Under the pieces are notes generated by a model. It was not told the origin of the DNA and searched no databases. It saw only the letters and a program-made list of their open reading frames with translations. The position numbers and the translations under genes were made by a program. From assembly GCA_014843695.1 (NCBI GenBank), contig CM026395.1:44688396-44752395 (forward strand): a stretch of DNA of 64,000 nt, read 5' to 3'. This stretch comes from Archivesica marissinica (taxonomy: Eukaryota > Mollusca > Bivalvia > Venerida > Vesicomyidae). Shown here piece after piece: positions 1 to 16,200 of this stretch (positions within the stretch are counted from its first letter, which is position 1; the number at the start of each line of letters is the position of its first letter).

Positions 1-3000
1 CAGCACATCGCGTGAACTATCAATCATAGGCATCATATATTAAAGTATGGAGATATCGCGCAGTCAGCACATCGCGTGAACTATCAATCATAGGCATCAT
101 ATATTAAAGTATGGAGATATCGCGCAGTCAGCACATCGCGTGAACTATCAATCATAGGCGTTATATATTAAAGTATGGAGATATCGCGCAGTCAGCACAT
201 CGCGTGAACTATCAATCATAGGCATCATATATTAAAGTATGGAGATATCGCGCAGTCAGCACATCGCGTGAACTATCAATCATAGGCATCATATATTAAA
301 GTATGGAGATATCGCGCAGTCAGCACATCGCGTGAACTATCAACCATAGCCATCATATATTAAAGTATGGAGATATCTCGCAGTCAGCACATCGCGTAAA
401 CTATCAATCATAGCCATCATATATTAAAGTATGGAGATATCGCGCAGTCAGCACATCGCGTGAACTATCAATCATAGCCATCATATATTAAGGTAAGCGG
501 ATATCGCGCAGTCAGCACATCACGTGAACTATCAATCACAGCTATCATATATTAAAGTATGGAGATATCCCGTAGTCAGCACATCGCGTGAACTATCAAT
601 CATATGCATCATATATTAAAGTATGGAGATATCGCGCAGTCAGCACATCGCGTGAACTATCAATCATAGGCATCATATATTAAAGTATGGAGATATCACG
701 CAGTCAGCACATCGCGTGACTATCAATCATAGCCATCATATATTAAAGTATGGGGATATCGCGCAGTCAGCACATCGCGTGAACTATCAATCATAGCCAT
801 CATATATTAAAGTATGGGGATATCGCGCAGTCAGCACATCGCGTGAACTATCAATCATAGCCATCATATATTAAAGTATGGAGATATCACGCAGTCAGCA
901 CATCGCGTGAACTATCAATCATAGCCATCATATATTAAAGTATGGAGATATCTCGCAGTCAGCACATCGCGTGAACTATCAATCATATAGGCATCATATA
1001 TTAAAGTATGGAGATATCACGCAGTCAGCACATCGCGTGAACTATCAATCATAGGCATCATATATTAAAGTATGGGGATATCGCGCAGTCAGCACATCGC
1101 GTGAACTATCAATCATAGGCGTTATATATTAAAGTATGAAGATACCGTGCAGTCAGCACATCGCGTGAACTATCAATCATATGCATCATATATTAAAGTA
1201 TGGAGATATCGCGCAGTCAGCACATCGCATGAACTATCAATCATAGGCGTTATATATTAAAGCATGAAGATACCGTGCAGTCAGCACATCGCGTGAACTA
1301 TCAATCATATGCATCATATATTAAAGTATGGAGATATCACGCAGTCAGCACATCGCGTGAACTATCAATCATAGCCATCATATATTAAAGTATGGAGATA
1401 TCACGCAGTCAGCACATCGCGTGAACTATCAACCATAGCCATCATATATTAAAGTATGGAGATATCGCGCAGTCAGCACATCGCGTAAACTATCAATCAT
1501 AGCCATCATATATTAAAGTATGGAGATATCGCGCAGTCAGCACATCGCGTGAACTATCAATCATAGCCATCATATATTAAGGTAAGCGGATATCGCGCAG
1601 TCAGCACATCACGTGAACTATCAATCACAGCCATCATATATTAAAGTATGGAGATATCCCGTAGTCAGCACATCGCGTGAACTATCAATCATATGCATCA
1701 TATATTAAAGTATGGAGATATCGCACAGTCAGCACATCGCGTGAACTATCAATCATAGGCGTTATATATTAAAGTATGGAGATATCGCGCAGTCAGCACA
1801 TCGCGTGAACTATCAATCATAGGCGTTATATATTAAAGCATGAAGATATCGCGTAGTCAGCACATCGCGTGAACTATCAATCATAGCCATCATATATTAA
1901 AGTATGGAGATATCTCGCAGTCAGCACATCGCGTGAACTATCAATCATAGGCATCATATATTAAATTATGGAGATATCACGCAGTCAGCACATCGCTTGA
2001 TCTATCAATCATAGCCATCATATATTAAAGCATGAAGATATCGTGCAGTCAGCACATCGCGTGAACTATCAATCATAGGCGTTATATATTAAAGCATGAA
2101 GATATCGCGCAGTCAGCACATCGCGTGAACTATCAATCATAGGCGTTATATATTAAAGTATGGAGATATCGCGCAGTCAGCACATCGCGTGAACTATCAA
2201 TCATAGGCATCATATATTAAAGTATGGAGATATCACGCAGTCAGCACATCGCGTGAACTATCAACCATAGCCATCATATATTAAAGTATGGAGATATCTC
2301 GCAGTCAGCACATCGCGTAACTATCAATCATAGCCATCATATATTAAAGTATGGAGATATCGCGCAGTCAGCACATCGCGTGAACTATCAATCATAGCCA
2401 TCATATATTAAGGTAAGCGGATATCGCGCAGTCAGCACATCACGTGAACTATCAATCACAGCTATCATATATTAAAGTATGGAGATATCGCGTAGTCAGC
2501 ACATCGCGTGAACTATCAATCATATGCATCATATATTAAAGTATGGAGATATCTCGCAGTCAGCACATCGCGTGAACTATCAATCATATAGGCATCATAT
2601 ATTAAATTATGGAGATATCACGCGATCAGCACATCGCTTGATCTATCAATCATAGGCGTTATATATTAAAGTATGGGATATCTCGCAGTCAGAACATCGC
2701 GTGAACTATCAATCATAGGCATCATATATTAAAGTATGGGGATATCACGCAGTCAGCACATCGCATGAACTATCAATCATAGGCGTTATATATTAAAGCA
2801 TGAAGATACCGTGCAGTCAGCACATCGCGTGAACTATCAATCCTATGCATCATATATTAAACTATGGAGATATCGCGCAGTCAGCACATCGCATGAACTA
2901 TCAATCATAGGCGTTATATATTAAAGCATGAAGATACCGTGCAGTCAGCACATCGCGTGAACTATCAATCCTATGCATCATATATTAAACTATGAAGATA

Positions 3001-3246
3001 TCGCGCAGTCAGCACATCGTGTGAACTATCAATCGTAGGCATCATATATTAAAGTATGGAGATATCGCGCAGTCAGCACATCACGTGAACTATCAATCAT
3101 AGCCATCATATATTAAAATATGGAGATATCGCGCAGTCAGCACATGGCGTGACCTATCAATCATATGCATCATATATTAAACTATGGAGATATCGCGCAG
3201 TCAGCACATCACGTGAACTATCAATCATAGCCATCATATATTAAAG
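1..3246. repeat. 64-bp tandem array, about 51 copies, reaching the window edge
   Basis: The unit contains cagcacatcgcgtgaactat, then catatattaaagtatg and gatatcgcgcagt; the period is 64 bp from the first bases onward. Two TCGCG cores per unit often vary to TCACG, TCGTG, GCATG or TCTCG, as expected from deamination of methylated CpG. Sub-families differ at ggcatcat/ccatcat/ggcgttat. The array continues left of the window and runs into the N gap. No gene is seen in it. Confidence 0.97.
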
Positions 3247-4246
3247 NNNNNNNNNNNNNNNNNNNNNNNNNNNNNNNNNNNNNNNNNNNNNNNNNNNNNN
3301 NNNNNNNNNNNNNNNNNNNNNNNNNNNNNNNNNNNNNNNNNNNNNNNNNNNNNNNNNNNNNNNNNNNNNNNNNNNNNNNNNNNNNNNNNNNNNNNNNNNN
3401 NNNNNNNNNNNNNNNNNNNNNNNNNNNNNNNNNNNNNNNNNNNNNNNNNNNNNNNNNNNNNNNNNNNNNNNNNNNNNNNNNNNNNNNNNNNNNNNNNNNN
3501 NNNNNNNNNNNNNNNNNNNNNNNNNNNNNNNNNNNNNNNNNNNNNNNNNNNNNNNNNNNNNNNNNNNNNNNNNNNNNNNNNNNNNNNNNNNNNNNNNNNN
3601 NNNNNNNNNNNNNNNNNNNNNNNNNNNNNNNNNNNNNNNNNNNNNNNNNNNNNNNNNNNNNNNNNNNNNNNNNNNNNNNNNNNNNNNNNNNNNNNNNNNN
3701 NNNNNNNNNNNNNNNNNNNNNNNNNNNNNNNNNNNNNNNNNNNNNNNNNNNNNNNNNNNNNNNNNNNNNNNNNNNNNNNNNNNNNNNNNNNNNNNNNNNN
3801 NNNNNNNNNNNNNNNNNNNNNNNNNNNNNNNNNNNNNNNNNNNNNNNNNNNNNNNNNNNNNNNNNNNNNNNNNNNNNNNNNNNNNNNNNNNNNNNNNNNN
3901 NNNNNNNNNNNNNNNNNNNNNNNNNNNNNNNNNNNNNNNNNNNNNNNNNNNNNNNNNNNNNNNNNNNNNNNNNNNNNNNNNNNNNNNNNNNNNNNNNNNN
4001 NNNNNNNNNNNNNNNNNNNNNNNNNNNNNNNNNNNNNNNNNNNNNNNNNNNNNNNNNNNNNNNNNNNNNNNNNNNNNNNNNNNNNNNNNNNNNNNNNNNN
4101 NNNNNNNNNNNNNNNNNNNNNNNNNNNNNNNNNNNNNNNNNNNNNNNNNNNNNNNNNNNNNNNNNNNNNNNNNNNNNNNNNNNNNNNNNNNNNNNNNNNN
4201 NNNNNNNNNNNNNNNNNNNNNNNNNNNNNNNNNNNNNNNNNNNNNN
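3247..4246. other. Assembly gap, 1000 N
   Basis: Exactly 1000 undetermined bases between the 64-bp and 31-bp arrays. The round length indicates a placeholder, so the true distance and the junction of the arrays are unknown. Confidence 0.99.
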
Positions 4247-7200
4247 ACTCTACCAGGACTTCCCCTTGACTACCACTACTCTACCAGGACTTCCCCTTGA
4301 CTACCACTACTCTACCAGGACTTCCCCTTGACTACCACTACTCTACCAGGACTTCCCATTGACTACCACTACTCTACCAGGACTTCCCCTTGACTACCAC
4401 TACTCTACCAGGACCTCCCCTTGACTACCACTACTCTACCAGGACTTCCACTACTCTACTAGGACTTCCCCTTGACTACAACTACTCTACCAGGACTTCC
4501 CCTTGACTACCACTACTCTACCAGGACTTCCCCTTGACTACCACTACTCTACCAGGACCTCCCCTTGACTACCACTACTCTACCAGGACTTCCACTGACT
4601 ACCACTACTCTACCAGGACTTCCCCTTGACTACCACTACTCTACCAGGACTTCCCCTTGACTACCACTACTCTACCAGGACTTCTCCTTGACTACCACTA
4701 CTCTACCAGGACCTCCCCTTGACTACAACTACTCTACTAGGACCTCCCCTTGACTACCACTACTCTACCAGGACTTCCACTTGACTACCACTACTCTACC
4801 AGGACTTCTCCTTGACTACCACTACTCTACCAGGATTTCTCCTTGACTACCACTACTCTACCAGGACTTCTCCTTGACTACCACTACTCTACCAGGACCT
4901 CCCCTTGACTACAACTACTCTACTAGGACCTCCCCTTGACTACCACTACTCTACCAGGACTTCTCCTTGACTACCACTACTCTACCAGGACTTCTCCTTG
5001 ACTACCACTACTCTACCAGGACTTCCCCTTGACTACCACTACTCTACCAGGACTTCCCCTTGACTACCACTACTCTACCAGGACTTCCCCTTGACTACCA
5101 CTACTCTACCAGGACTTCTCCTTGACTACCACTACTCTACCAGGACCTTCCCTTGACTACCACTACTCTACTAGGACTTCCCCTTGACTACCACTACTCT
5201 ACCAGGACTTCCACTTGACTACCACTACTCTACCAGGACTTCTCCTTGACTACCACTACTCTACCAGGACTTCTCCTTGACTACCACTACTCTACCAGGA
5301 CTACCACTACTCTACCAGGACCTCCCCTTGACTACAACTACTCTACTAGGACCTCCCCTTGACTACCACTACTCTACCAGGACTTCTCCTTGACTACCAC
5401 TACTCTACCAGGACTTCTCCTTGACTACCACTACTCTACCAGGACTTCTCCTTGACTACCACTACTCTACCAGGACTTCTCCTTGACTACCACTACTCTA
5501 CCAGGACTTCCACTTGACTACAACTACTCTACTAGGACTTCTCCTTGACTACCACTACTCTACCAGGACTTCTCCTTGACTACCACTACTCTACCAGGAC
5601 TTCCACTTGACTACCACTACTCTACTAGGACTACCACTACTCTACCAGGACTTCTCCTTGACTACAACTACTCTACCAGGACTACCACTACTCTACCAGG
5701 ACTTCCCCTTGACTACCACTACTCTACCAGGACTTCCCCTTGACTACCACTACTCTACCAGGACTTCCCCTTGACTACCACTACTCTACCAGGACTTCCC
5801 CTTGACTACCACTACTCTACCAGGACCTCCCCTTGACTACCACTACTCTACCAGGACTTCCCCTTGACTACCACTACTCTACCAGGACTTCTCCTTGACT
5901 ACCACTACTCTACCAGGACCTCCCCTTGACTACAACTACTCTACTAGGACCTCCCCTTGACTACCACTACTCTACCAGGACCTCCCCTTGACTACCACTA
6001 CTCTACCAGGACCTCCCCTTGACTACCACTACTCTACCAGGACTTCTCCTTGACTACCACTACTCTACCAGGACCTCCCCTTGACTACAACTACTCTACT
6101 AGGACTTCCCCTTGACTACCACTACTCTACCAGGACTTCCCCTTGACTACCACTACTCTACCACAACTACTCTACCAGGACTTCCCCTTGACTACCACTA
6201 CTCTACCAGGACTTCCCCTTGACTACCACTACTCTACCAGGACCTCCCCTTGACTACCACTACTCTACCAGGACTTCTCCTTGACTACCACTACTCTACC
6301 AGGACTTCTCCTTGACTACCACTACTCTACCAGGACTTCCCCTTGACTACATCTACCAGGACTTCCCCTTGACTATCACTACTCTACCAGCACTTCCCCT
6401 TGACTACCACTACTCTATCAGGACCTCCCCTTGACTACAACTACTCTACTAGAACCTCCCCTTGACTACCACTACTCTACCAGGACTTCCACTTGACTAC
6501 CACTACTCTACCAGGACTTCTCCTTGACTACCACTACTCTACCAGGATTTCTCCTTGACTACCACTACTCTACCAGGACTTCTCCTTGACTACCACTACT
6601 CTACCAGGACTTCTCCTTGACTACCACTACTCTACCAGGACCTCCCCTTGACTACAACTACTCTACCAGGACTTCCCCTTGACTACATCTACTCTACCAG
6701 GACTTCCCCTTGACTACCACTACTCTACCAGGACTTCCCCTTGACTACCACTACTCTACTAGGACTTCCCCTTGACTACATCTACTCTACCAGGACTTCC
6801 CCTTGACTACCACTACTCTACCAGCACTTCCCATTGACTACCACTACTCTACCAGGACTTCCCCTTGACTACCACTACTCTACCAGGACCTCTCCTTGAC
6901 TACCACTACTCTACCAGGACTTCCACTACTCTACTAGGACTTCCCCTTGACTACATCTACTCTACCAGGACTTCCCCATGACTACCACTACTCTACCAGC
7001 ACTTCCCATTGACTACCACTACTCTACCAGGACCTCCCCTTGACTACCACTACTCTACCAGGACTTCCACTGACTACCACTACTCTACTAGGAGTTCCCC
7101 TTGACTACAACTACTCTACCAGGACTTCCCCTTGACTACCACTACTCTACCAGGACTTCTCCTTGACTACCACTACTCTATCAGGACCTCCCCTTGACTA

Positions 7201-10200
7201 CAACTACTCTACTAGGACCTCCCCTTGACTACCACTACTCTACCAGGACTTCCACTTGACTACCACTACTCTACCAGGACTTCTCCTTGACTACCACTAC
7301 TCTACCAGGATTTCTCCTTGACTACCACTACTCTACCAGGACTTCTCCTTGACTACCACTACTCTACCAGGACCTCCCTTGACAACACTACTCTACTAGG
7401 ACTCCCCTTGACTACCACTACTCTACCAGGACTTCTCCTTGACTACCACTACTCTACCAGGACTTATCCTTGACTACCACTACTCTACCAGGACTTCCCC
7501 TTGACTACCACTACTCTACCAGGACCTCCCCTTGACTACCACTACTCTACCAGGACTTCCCCTTGACTACCACTACTCTACCAGGACTTCTCCTTGACTA
7601 CCACTACTCTACCAGGACCTCCCCTTGACTACAACTACTCTACTAGGACCTCCCCTTGACTACCACTACTCTACCAGGACTCCCACTTGACTACCACTAC
7701 TCTACCAGGACTTCTCCTTGACTACCACTACTCTACCAGGACTTCTCCTTGACTACCACTACTCTACCAGGACTACCACTTGACTACCACTACTCTACCA
7801 GGACCTCCCCTTGACAAAAACTACTCTACTAGGACCTCCCCTTGACTACCACTACTCTACCAGGACCTCCCCTTGACTACCACTACTCTACCAGGACCTC
7901 CCCTTGACTACCACTACTCTACCAGGACTTCTCCTTGACTACCACTACTCTACCAGGACTTCCCCTTGACTACAACTACTCTACCAGGACTTCCCCTTGA
8001 CTACCACTACTCTACCAGGACCTCCCCTTGACTACAACTACTCTACTAGAACCTCCCCTTGACTACCACTACTCTACCAGGACTTCCACTTGACTACCAC
8101 TACTCTACCAGGACTTCTCCTTGACTACCACTACTCTACCAGGATTTCTCCTTGACTACCACTACTCTACCAGGACTTCTCCTTGACTACCACTACTCTA
8201 CCAGGACTTCTCCTTGACTACCACTACTCTACCAGGACCTTCCCTTGACTACAACTACTCTACCAGGACTTCCCCTTGACTACATCTACTCTACCAGGAC
8301 TTCCCCTTGACTACCACTACTCTACCAGCACTTCCCCTTGACTACCACTACTCTACTAGGACTTCCCCTTGACTACATCTACTCTACCAGGACTTCCCCT
8401 TGACTACCACTACTCTACCAGCACTTCCCATTGACTACCACTACTCTACCAGGACTTCCCCTTGACTACCACTACTCTACCAGGACCTCCCCTTGACTAC
8501 CACTACTCTACCAGGACTTCCACTACTCTACTAGGACTTCCCCTTGACTACATCTACTCTACCAGGACTTCCCCTGACTACCACTACTCTACCAGCACTT
8601 CCCATTGACTACCACTACTCTACCAGGACCTCCCCTTGACTACCACTACTCTACCAGGACTTCCCCTGACTACCACTACTCTACCAGGACTTCTCCTTGA
8701 CTACCACTACTCTACCAGGACCTCCCCTTGACTACAACTACTCTACTAGGACCTCCCCTTGACTACCACTACTCTACCAGGACTTCCACTTGACTACCAC
8801 TACTCTACCAGGACTTCTCCTTGACTACCACTACTCTACCAGGACTTCTCCTTGACTACCACTACTCTACCAGGACTTCTCCTTGACTACCACTACTCTA
8901 CCAGGACCTCCCCTTGACTACAACTACTCTACTAGGACCTCCCCTTGACTACCACTACTCTACCAGGACTTCTCCTTGACTACCACTACTCTACCAGGAC
9001 TTCTCCTTGACTACCACTACTCTACCAGGACTTCCCCTTGACTACCACTACTCTACCAGGACCTCCCCTTGACTACCACTACTCTACCAGGACTTCCCCT
9101 TGACTACCACTACTCTACCAGGACTTCTCCTTGACTACCACTACTCTACCAGGACCTCCCCTTGACTACAACTACTCTACTAGGACCTCCCCTTGACTAC
9201 CACTACTCTACCAGGACTTCCACTTGACTACCACTACTCTACCAGGACTTCTCCTTGACTACCACTACTCTACCAGGACTTCTCCTTGACTACCACTACT
9301 CTACCAGGACTTCCACTTGACTACCACTACTCTACCAGGACCTCCCCTTGACAAAAACTACTCTACTAGGACCTCCCCTTGACTACCACTACTCTACCAG
9401 GACCTCCCCTTGACTACCACTACTCTACCAGGACCTCCCCTTGACTACCACTACTCTACCAGACTCCCTTGACTACAACTACTCTACTAGGACTTCCCCT
9501 TGACTACCACTACTCTACCAGGACTTCCCCTTGACTACCACTACTCTACCAGGACTTCCCCTTGACTACCACTACTCTACCAGGACTTCTCCTTGACTAC
9601 CACTACTCTACCAGGACTTCCCCTTGACTACCACTACTCTACCAGGACTCCCCTTGACTACACTACTCTACCAGGACTTCCCCTTGACTACCACTACTCT
9701 ACCAGGACTTCCCCTTGACTACCACTACTCTACCAGGACTTCCCCTTGACTACCACTACTCTACCAGGACCTCCCCTTGACTACAACTACTCTACTAGGA
9801 CCTCCCCTTGACTACCACTACTCTACCAGGACTTCCACTTGACTACCACTACTCTACCAGGACTTCTCCTTGACTACCACTACTCTACCAGGACTTCTCC
9901 TTGACTACCACTACTCTACCAGGACTTCTCCTTGACTACCACTACTCTACCAGGACTTCTCCTTGACTACCACTACTCTACCAGGACTCCCCTTGACTAC
10001 AACTACTCTACCAGGACTTCCCCTTGACTACATCTACTCTACCAGGACTTCCCTTGACTACCACTACTCTACCAGGACTTCCCCTTGACTACCACTACTC
10101 TACCAGGACTTCCCCTTGACTACACTACTCTACCAGGACTCCCTGACTACCACTACTCTACCAGGACTTCCCCTTGACTACCACTACTCTACCAGGACTT

Positions 10201-13200
10201 CCCTTGACTACCACTACTCTACCAGGACCTCCCTTGACTACCACTACTCTACCAGGACTTCCACTACTCTACTTCCCTTGACTACACTACTCTACCAGGA
10301 CTTCCCCTTGACTACCACTACTCTACCAGGACTTCCCTTGACTACTACTCTACCAGGACCTCCCCTTGACTACCACTACTCTACCAGGACTTCCACTGAC
10401 TACCACTACTCTACCAGGACTTCCCCTTGACTACAACTACTCTACCAGGACTTCCCCTTGACTACCACTACTCTACCAGGACTTCTCCTTGACTACCACT
10501 ACTCTACCAGGACCTCCCCTTGACTACCACTACTCTACCAGGACTTCCCCTTGACTACCACTACTCTACCAGGACCTCCCCTTGACTACCACTACTCTAC
10601 TAGGACCTCCCCTTGACTACCACTACTCTACCAGCACTTCCCATTGACTACCTCTACTCTACCAGGACTTCCCCTTGACTACCACTACTCTACCAGGACC
10701 TCTCCTTGACTACCACTACTCTACCAGGACTTCCACTACTCTACTAGGACTTCCCCTTGACTACATCTACTCTACCAGGACTTCCCCATGACTACCACTA
10801 CTCTACCAGGACTTCCCATTGACTACCACTACTCTACCAGGACCTCCCCTTGACTACCACTACTCTACCAGGACTTCCACTGACTACCACTACTCTACTA
10901 GGAGTTCCCCTTGACTACAACTACTCTACCAGGACTTCCCCTTGACTACCACTACTCTACCAGGACTTCTCCTTGACTACCACTACTCTACCAGGACCTC
11001 CCCTTGACTACAACTACTCTACTAGGACCTCCCCTTGACTACCACTACTCTACCAGGACTTCCACTTGACTACCACTACTCTACCAGGACTTCTCCTTGA
11101 CTACCACTACTCTACCAGGATTTCTCCTTGACTACCACTACTCTACCAGGACTTCTCCTTGACTACCACTACTCTACCAGGACCTCCCCTTGACTACAAC
11201 TACTCTACTAGGACCTCCCCTTGACTACCACTACTCTACCAGGACTTCTCCTTGACTACCACTACTCTACCAGGACTTATCCTTGACTACCACTACTCTA
11301 CCAGGACTTCCCTGACTAACTACTCTACCAGGACCTCCCTTGACTACCACTACTCTACCAGGACTTCCCTTGACTACCACTACTCTACCAGGACTTCTCC
11401 TTGACTACACTACTCTACCAGGACTCCCCTTGACTACACTACTCTACAGGACTCCCTTGACTACCACTACTCTACCAGGACTCCCACTGACTACCACTAC
11501 TCTACCAGGACCTCCCCTTGACTACAACTACTCTACTAGGACCTCCCCTTGACTACCACTACTCTACCAGGACTTCCCCTTGACTACCACTACTCTACCA
11601 GGACCTCCCCTTGACTACCACTACTCTACCAGGACTTCTCCTTGACTACCACTACTCTACCAGGACCTCCCCTTGACTACAACTACTCTACTAGGACTTC
11701 CCCTTGACTACCACTACTCTACCAGGACTTCCCCTTGACTACCACTCTCAACACTACTCTACCAGGACTTCCCCTTGACTACCACTACTCTACCAGGACC
11801 TCCCCTTGACTACCACTACTCTACCAGGACTTCTCCTTCACTACCACTACTCTACCAGGACTTCTCCTTGACTACCACTACTCTACCAGGACTTCCCCTT
11901 GACTACATCTACCAGGACTTCCCCTTGACTATCACTACTCTACCAGCACTTCCCCTTGACTACCACTACTCTATCAGGACCTCCCCTTGACTACAACTAC
12001 TCTACTAGAACCTCCCCTTGACTACCACTACTCTACCAGGACTTCCACTTGACTACCACTACTCTACCAGGACTTCTCCTTGACTACCACTACTCTACCA
12101 GGATTTCTCCTTGACTACCACTACTCTACCAGGACTTCTCCTTGACTACCACTACTCTACCAGGACTTCTCCTTGACTACCACTACTCTACCAGGACCTC
12201 CCCTTGACTACAACTACTCTACCAGGACTTCCCCTTGACTACATCTACTCTACCAGGACTTCCCCTTGACTACCACTACTCTACCAGCACTTCCCCTTGA
12301 CTACCACTACTCTACTAGGACTTCCCCTTGACTACATCTACTCTACCAGGACTTCCCCTTGACTACCACTACTCTACCAGCACTTCCCATTGACTACCAC
12401 TACTCTACCAGGACTTCCCCTTGACTACCACTACTCTACCAGGACCTCCCCTTGACTACCACTACTCTACCAGGACTTCCACTACTCTACTAGGACTTCC
12501 CCTTGACTACATCTACTCTACCAGGACTTCCCCATGACTACCACTACTCTACCAGCACTTCCCATTGACTACCACTACTCTACCAGGACCTCCCCTTGAC
12601 TACCACTACTCTACCAGGACTTCCACTGACTACCACTACTCTACTAGGAGTTCCCCTTGACTACAACTACTCTACCAGGACTTCCCCTTGACTACCACTA
12701 CTCTACCAGGACTTCTCCTTGACTACCACTACTCTATCAGGACCTCCCCTTGACTACAACTACTCTACTAGGACCTCCCCTTGACTACCACTACTCTACC
12801 AGGACTTCCACTTGACTACCACTACTCTACCAGGACTTCTCCTTGACTACCACTACTCTACCAGGATTTCTCCTTGACTACCACTACTCTACCAGGACTT
12901 CTCCTTGACTACCACTACTCTACCAGGACCTCCCCTTGACAACAACTACTCTACTAGGACCTCCCCTTGACTACCACTACTCTACGAGGACTTCTCCTTG
13001 ACTACCACTACTCTACCAGGACATATCCTTGACTACCACTACTCTACCAGGACTTCCCCTTGACTACCACTACTCTACCAGGCCTTCTCCTTGACTACCA
13101 CTACTCTACCAGGACTTCCCCTTGACTGCCACTACTCTACCAGGACTTCTCCTTGACTACCACTACTCTACCAGGACTTCTCCTTGACTACCACTACTCT

Positions 13201-16200
13201 ACCAGGACTTCTCCTTGACTACCACTACTCTACCAGGACTTCTCCTTGACTACCACTACTCTACCAGGACTTCCCCTTGACTACCACTACTCTACCAGGA
13301 CTTCCCCTTGACTACCACTACTCTACCAGGACCTCCCATTGACTACCACTACTCTACCAGGACCTCCCCTTGACTACCACTACTCTACCAGGACCTCCCC
13401 TTGACTACCACTACTCTACCAGGACTTCCACTTGACTACCACTACTCTACCAGGACTTCCCCTTGACTACCACTACTCTACCAGGACTTCTCCTTGACTA
13501 CCACTACTCTACCAGGACTTCTCCTTGACTACCACTACTCTACCAGGACTTCCACTTGACTACCACTACTCTACCAGGACTTCTCCTTGACTACAGCTAC
13601 TCTACCAGGACTTCCACTTGACTACCAATACTCTACTATGATTTCCACTTGACTACCACTACTCTACCAGGACTTCCCCTTGACTACAACTACTCTACCA
13701 GGATTTCCACTTGACTACCACTACTCTACCAGGATTTCCCCTTGACTACCACTACTCTACCAGGACTTCTCCTTGACTACCACTACTCTACCAGGACTTC
13801 CACTTGACTACCACTACTCTACCAGGACTTCCCCTTGACTACCACTACTCTACCAGGACTTCTCCTTGACTACCACTACTCTACCAGGACTTCTCCTTGA
13901 CTACCACTACTCTACCAGGACTTCTCCTTGACTACCACTACTCTACCAGGACCTCCCCTTGACTACAACTACTCTACCAGGACTTCCCCTTGACTACAAC
14001 TACTCTACCAGGACTTCCCCTTGACTACCACTACTCTACCAGGACTTCCCCTTGACTACCACTACTCTACCAGGACTTCCCCTTGACTACAACTACTCTA
14101 CCAGGACTTCCCCTTGACTACCACTACTCTACCAGGACTTCCCCTTGACTACCACTACTCTACCAGGACTTCCCCTTGACTACCACTACTCTACCAGGAC
14201 CTCCCCTTGACTACCACTACTCTACCAGGACTTCCACTACTCTACTAGGACTTCCCCTTGACTACATCTACTCTACCAGGACTTCCCCATGACTACCACT
14301 ACTCTACCAGCACTTCCCATTGACTACCACTACTCTACCAGGACTTCCCCTTGACTACCACTACTCTACCAGGACCTCCCCTTGACTACCACTACTCTAC
14401 CAGGACTTCCACTGACTACCACTACTCTACTAGGAGTTCCCCTTGACTACAACTACTCTACCAGGACTTCCCCTTGACTACCACTACTCTACCAGGACTT
14501 CTCCTTGACTACCACTACTCTATCAGGACCTCCCCTTGACTACAACTACTCTACTAGGACCTCCCCTTGACTACCACTACTCTACCAGGACTTCCACTTG
14601 ACTACCACTACTCTACCAGGACTTCTCCTTGACTACCACTACTCTACCAGGATTTCTCCTTGACTACCACTACTCTACCAGGACTTCTCCTTGACTACCA
14701 CTACTCTACCAGGACTTCTCCTTGACTACCACTACTCTACCAGGACCTCCCCTTGACAACAACTACTCTACTAGGACCTCCCCTTGACTACCACTACTCT
14801 ACGAGGACTTCTCCTTGACTACCACTACTCTACCAGGACATATCCTTGACTACCACTACTCTACCAGGACTTCCCCTTGACTACCACTACTCTACCAGGA
14901 CTTCTCCTTGACTACCACTACTCTACCAGGACTTCCCCTTGACTACCACTACTCTACCAGGACTTCTCCTTGACTACCACTACTCTACCAGGACTTCTCC
15001 TTGACTACCACTACTCTACCAGGACTTCTCATTGACTACCACTACTCTACCAGGACTTCTCCTTGACTACCACTACTCTACCAGGACTTCCCCTTGACTA
15101 CCACTACTCTACCAGGACTTCCCTTGACTACCACTACTCTACCAGGACTTCCCTTGACTACACTACTCTACCGACTACACTACTCTACCAGGACTTCCCC
15201 TTGACTACCACTACTCTACCAGGACTTCCCCTTGACTACCACTACTCTACCAGGACTTCTCCTTGACTACCACTACTCTACCAGGACTTCTCCTTGACTA
15301 CCACTACTCTACTAGGACTTCCACTTGACTACCACTACTCTACCAGGACTTCTCCTTGACTACAACTACTCTACCAGGACTTCCACTTGACTACCACTAC
15401 TCTACTAGGATTTCCACTTGACTACCACTACTCTACCAGGACTTCCCCTTGACTACCACTACTCTACCAGGACTTCCACTTGACTACCACTACTCTACCA
15501 GGACTTCCCCTTGACTACCACTACTCTACCAGGACTTCTCCTTGACTACCACTACTCTACCAGGACTTCTCCTTGACTACCACTACTCTACCAGGACCTC
15601 CCCTTGACTACAACTACTCTACTAGGACCTCCCCTTGACTACCACTACTCTACCAGGACTTCTCCTTGACTACCACTACTCTACCAGGACTTCTCCTTGA
15701 CTACCACTACTCTACCAGGACTTCTCCTTGACTACCACTACTCTACCAGGACTTCCACTTGACTACCACTACTCTACAGGACTCCACTACCAGGACTTCT
15801 CCTTGACTACCACTACTCTACCAGGACTTCCACTTGACTACCACTACTCTACCAGGACTTCCCCTTGACTACCACTACTCTACCAGGACTTCCCCTTGAC
15901 TACCACTACTCTACCAGGACTTCCCCTTGACTACCACTACTCTACCAGGACTTCCCCTTGACTACCACTACTCTACCAGGACTTCCCCTTGACTACCACT
16001 ACTCTACCAGGACCTCCCCTTGACTACCACTACTCTACCAGGACTTCCCCTTGACTACCACTACTCTACCAGGACTTCTCCTTGACTACCACTACTCTAC
16101 CAGGACTTCTCCTTGACTACCACTACTCTACAGGACTTCCCCTTGACTACCACTACTCTACCAGGACTTCTCCTTGACTACCACTACTCTACCAGGACTT

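Noticed and set aside
10116..10430. 67-104-codon frames in the 31-bp array
   Set aside because: Appear only where units have lost a base; probable sequence error in tandem repeat.
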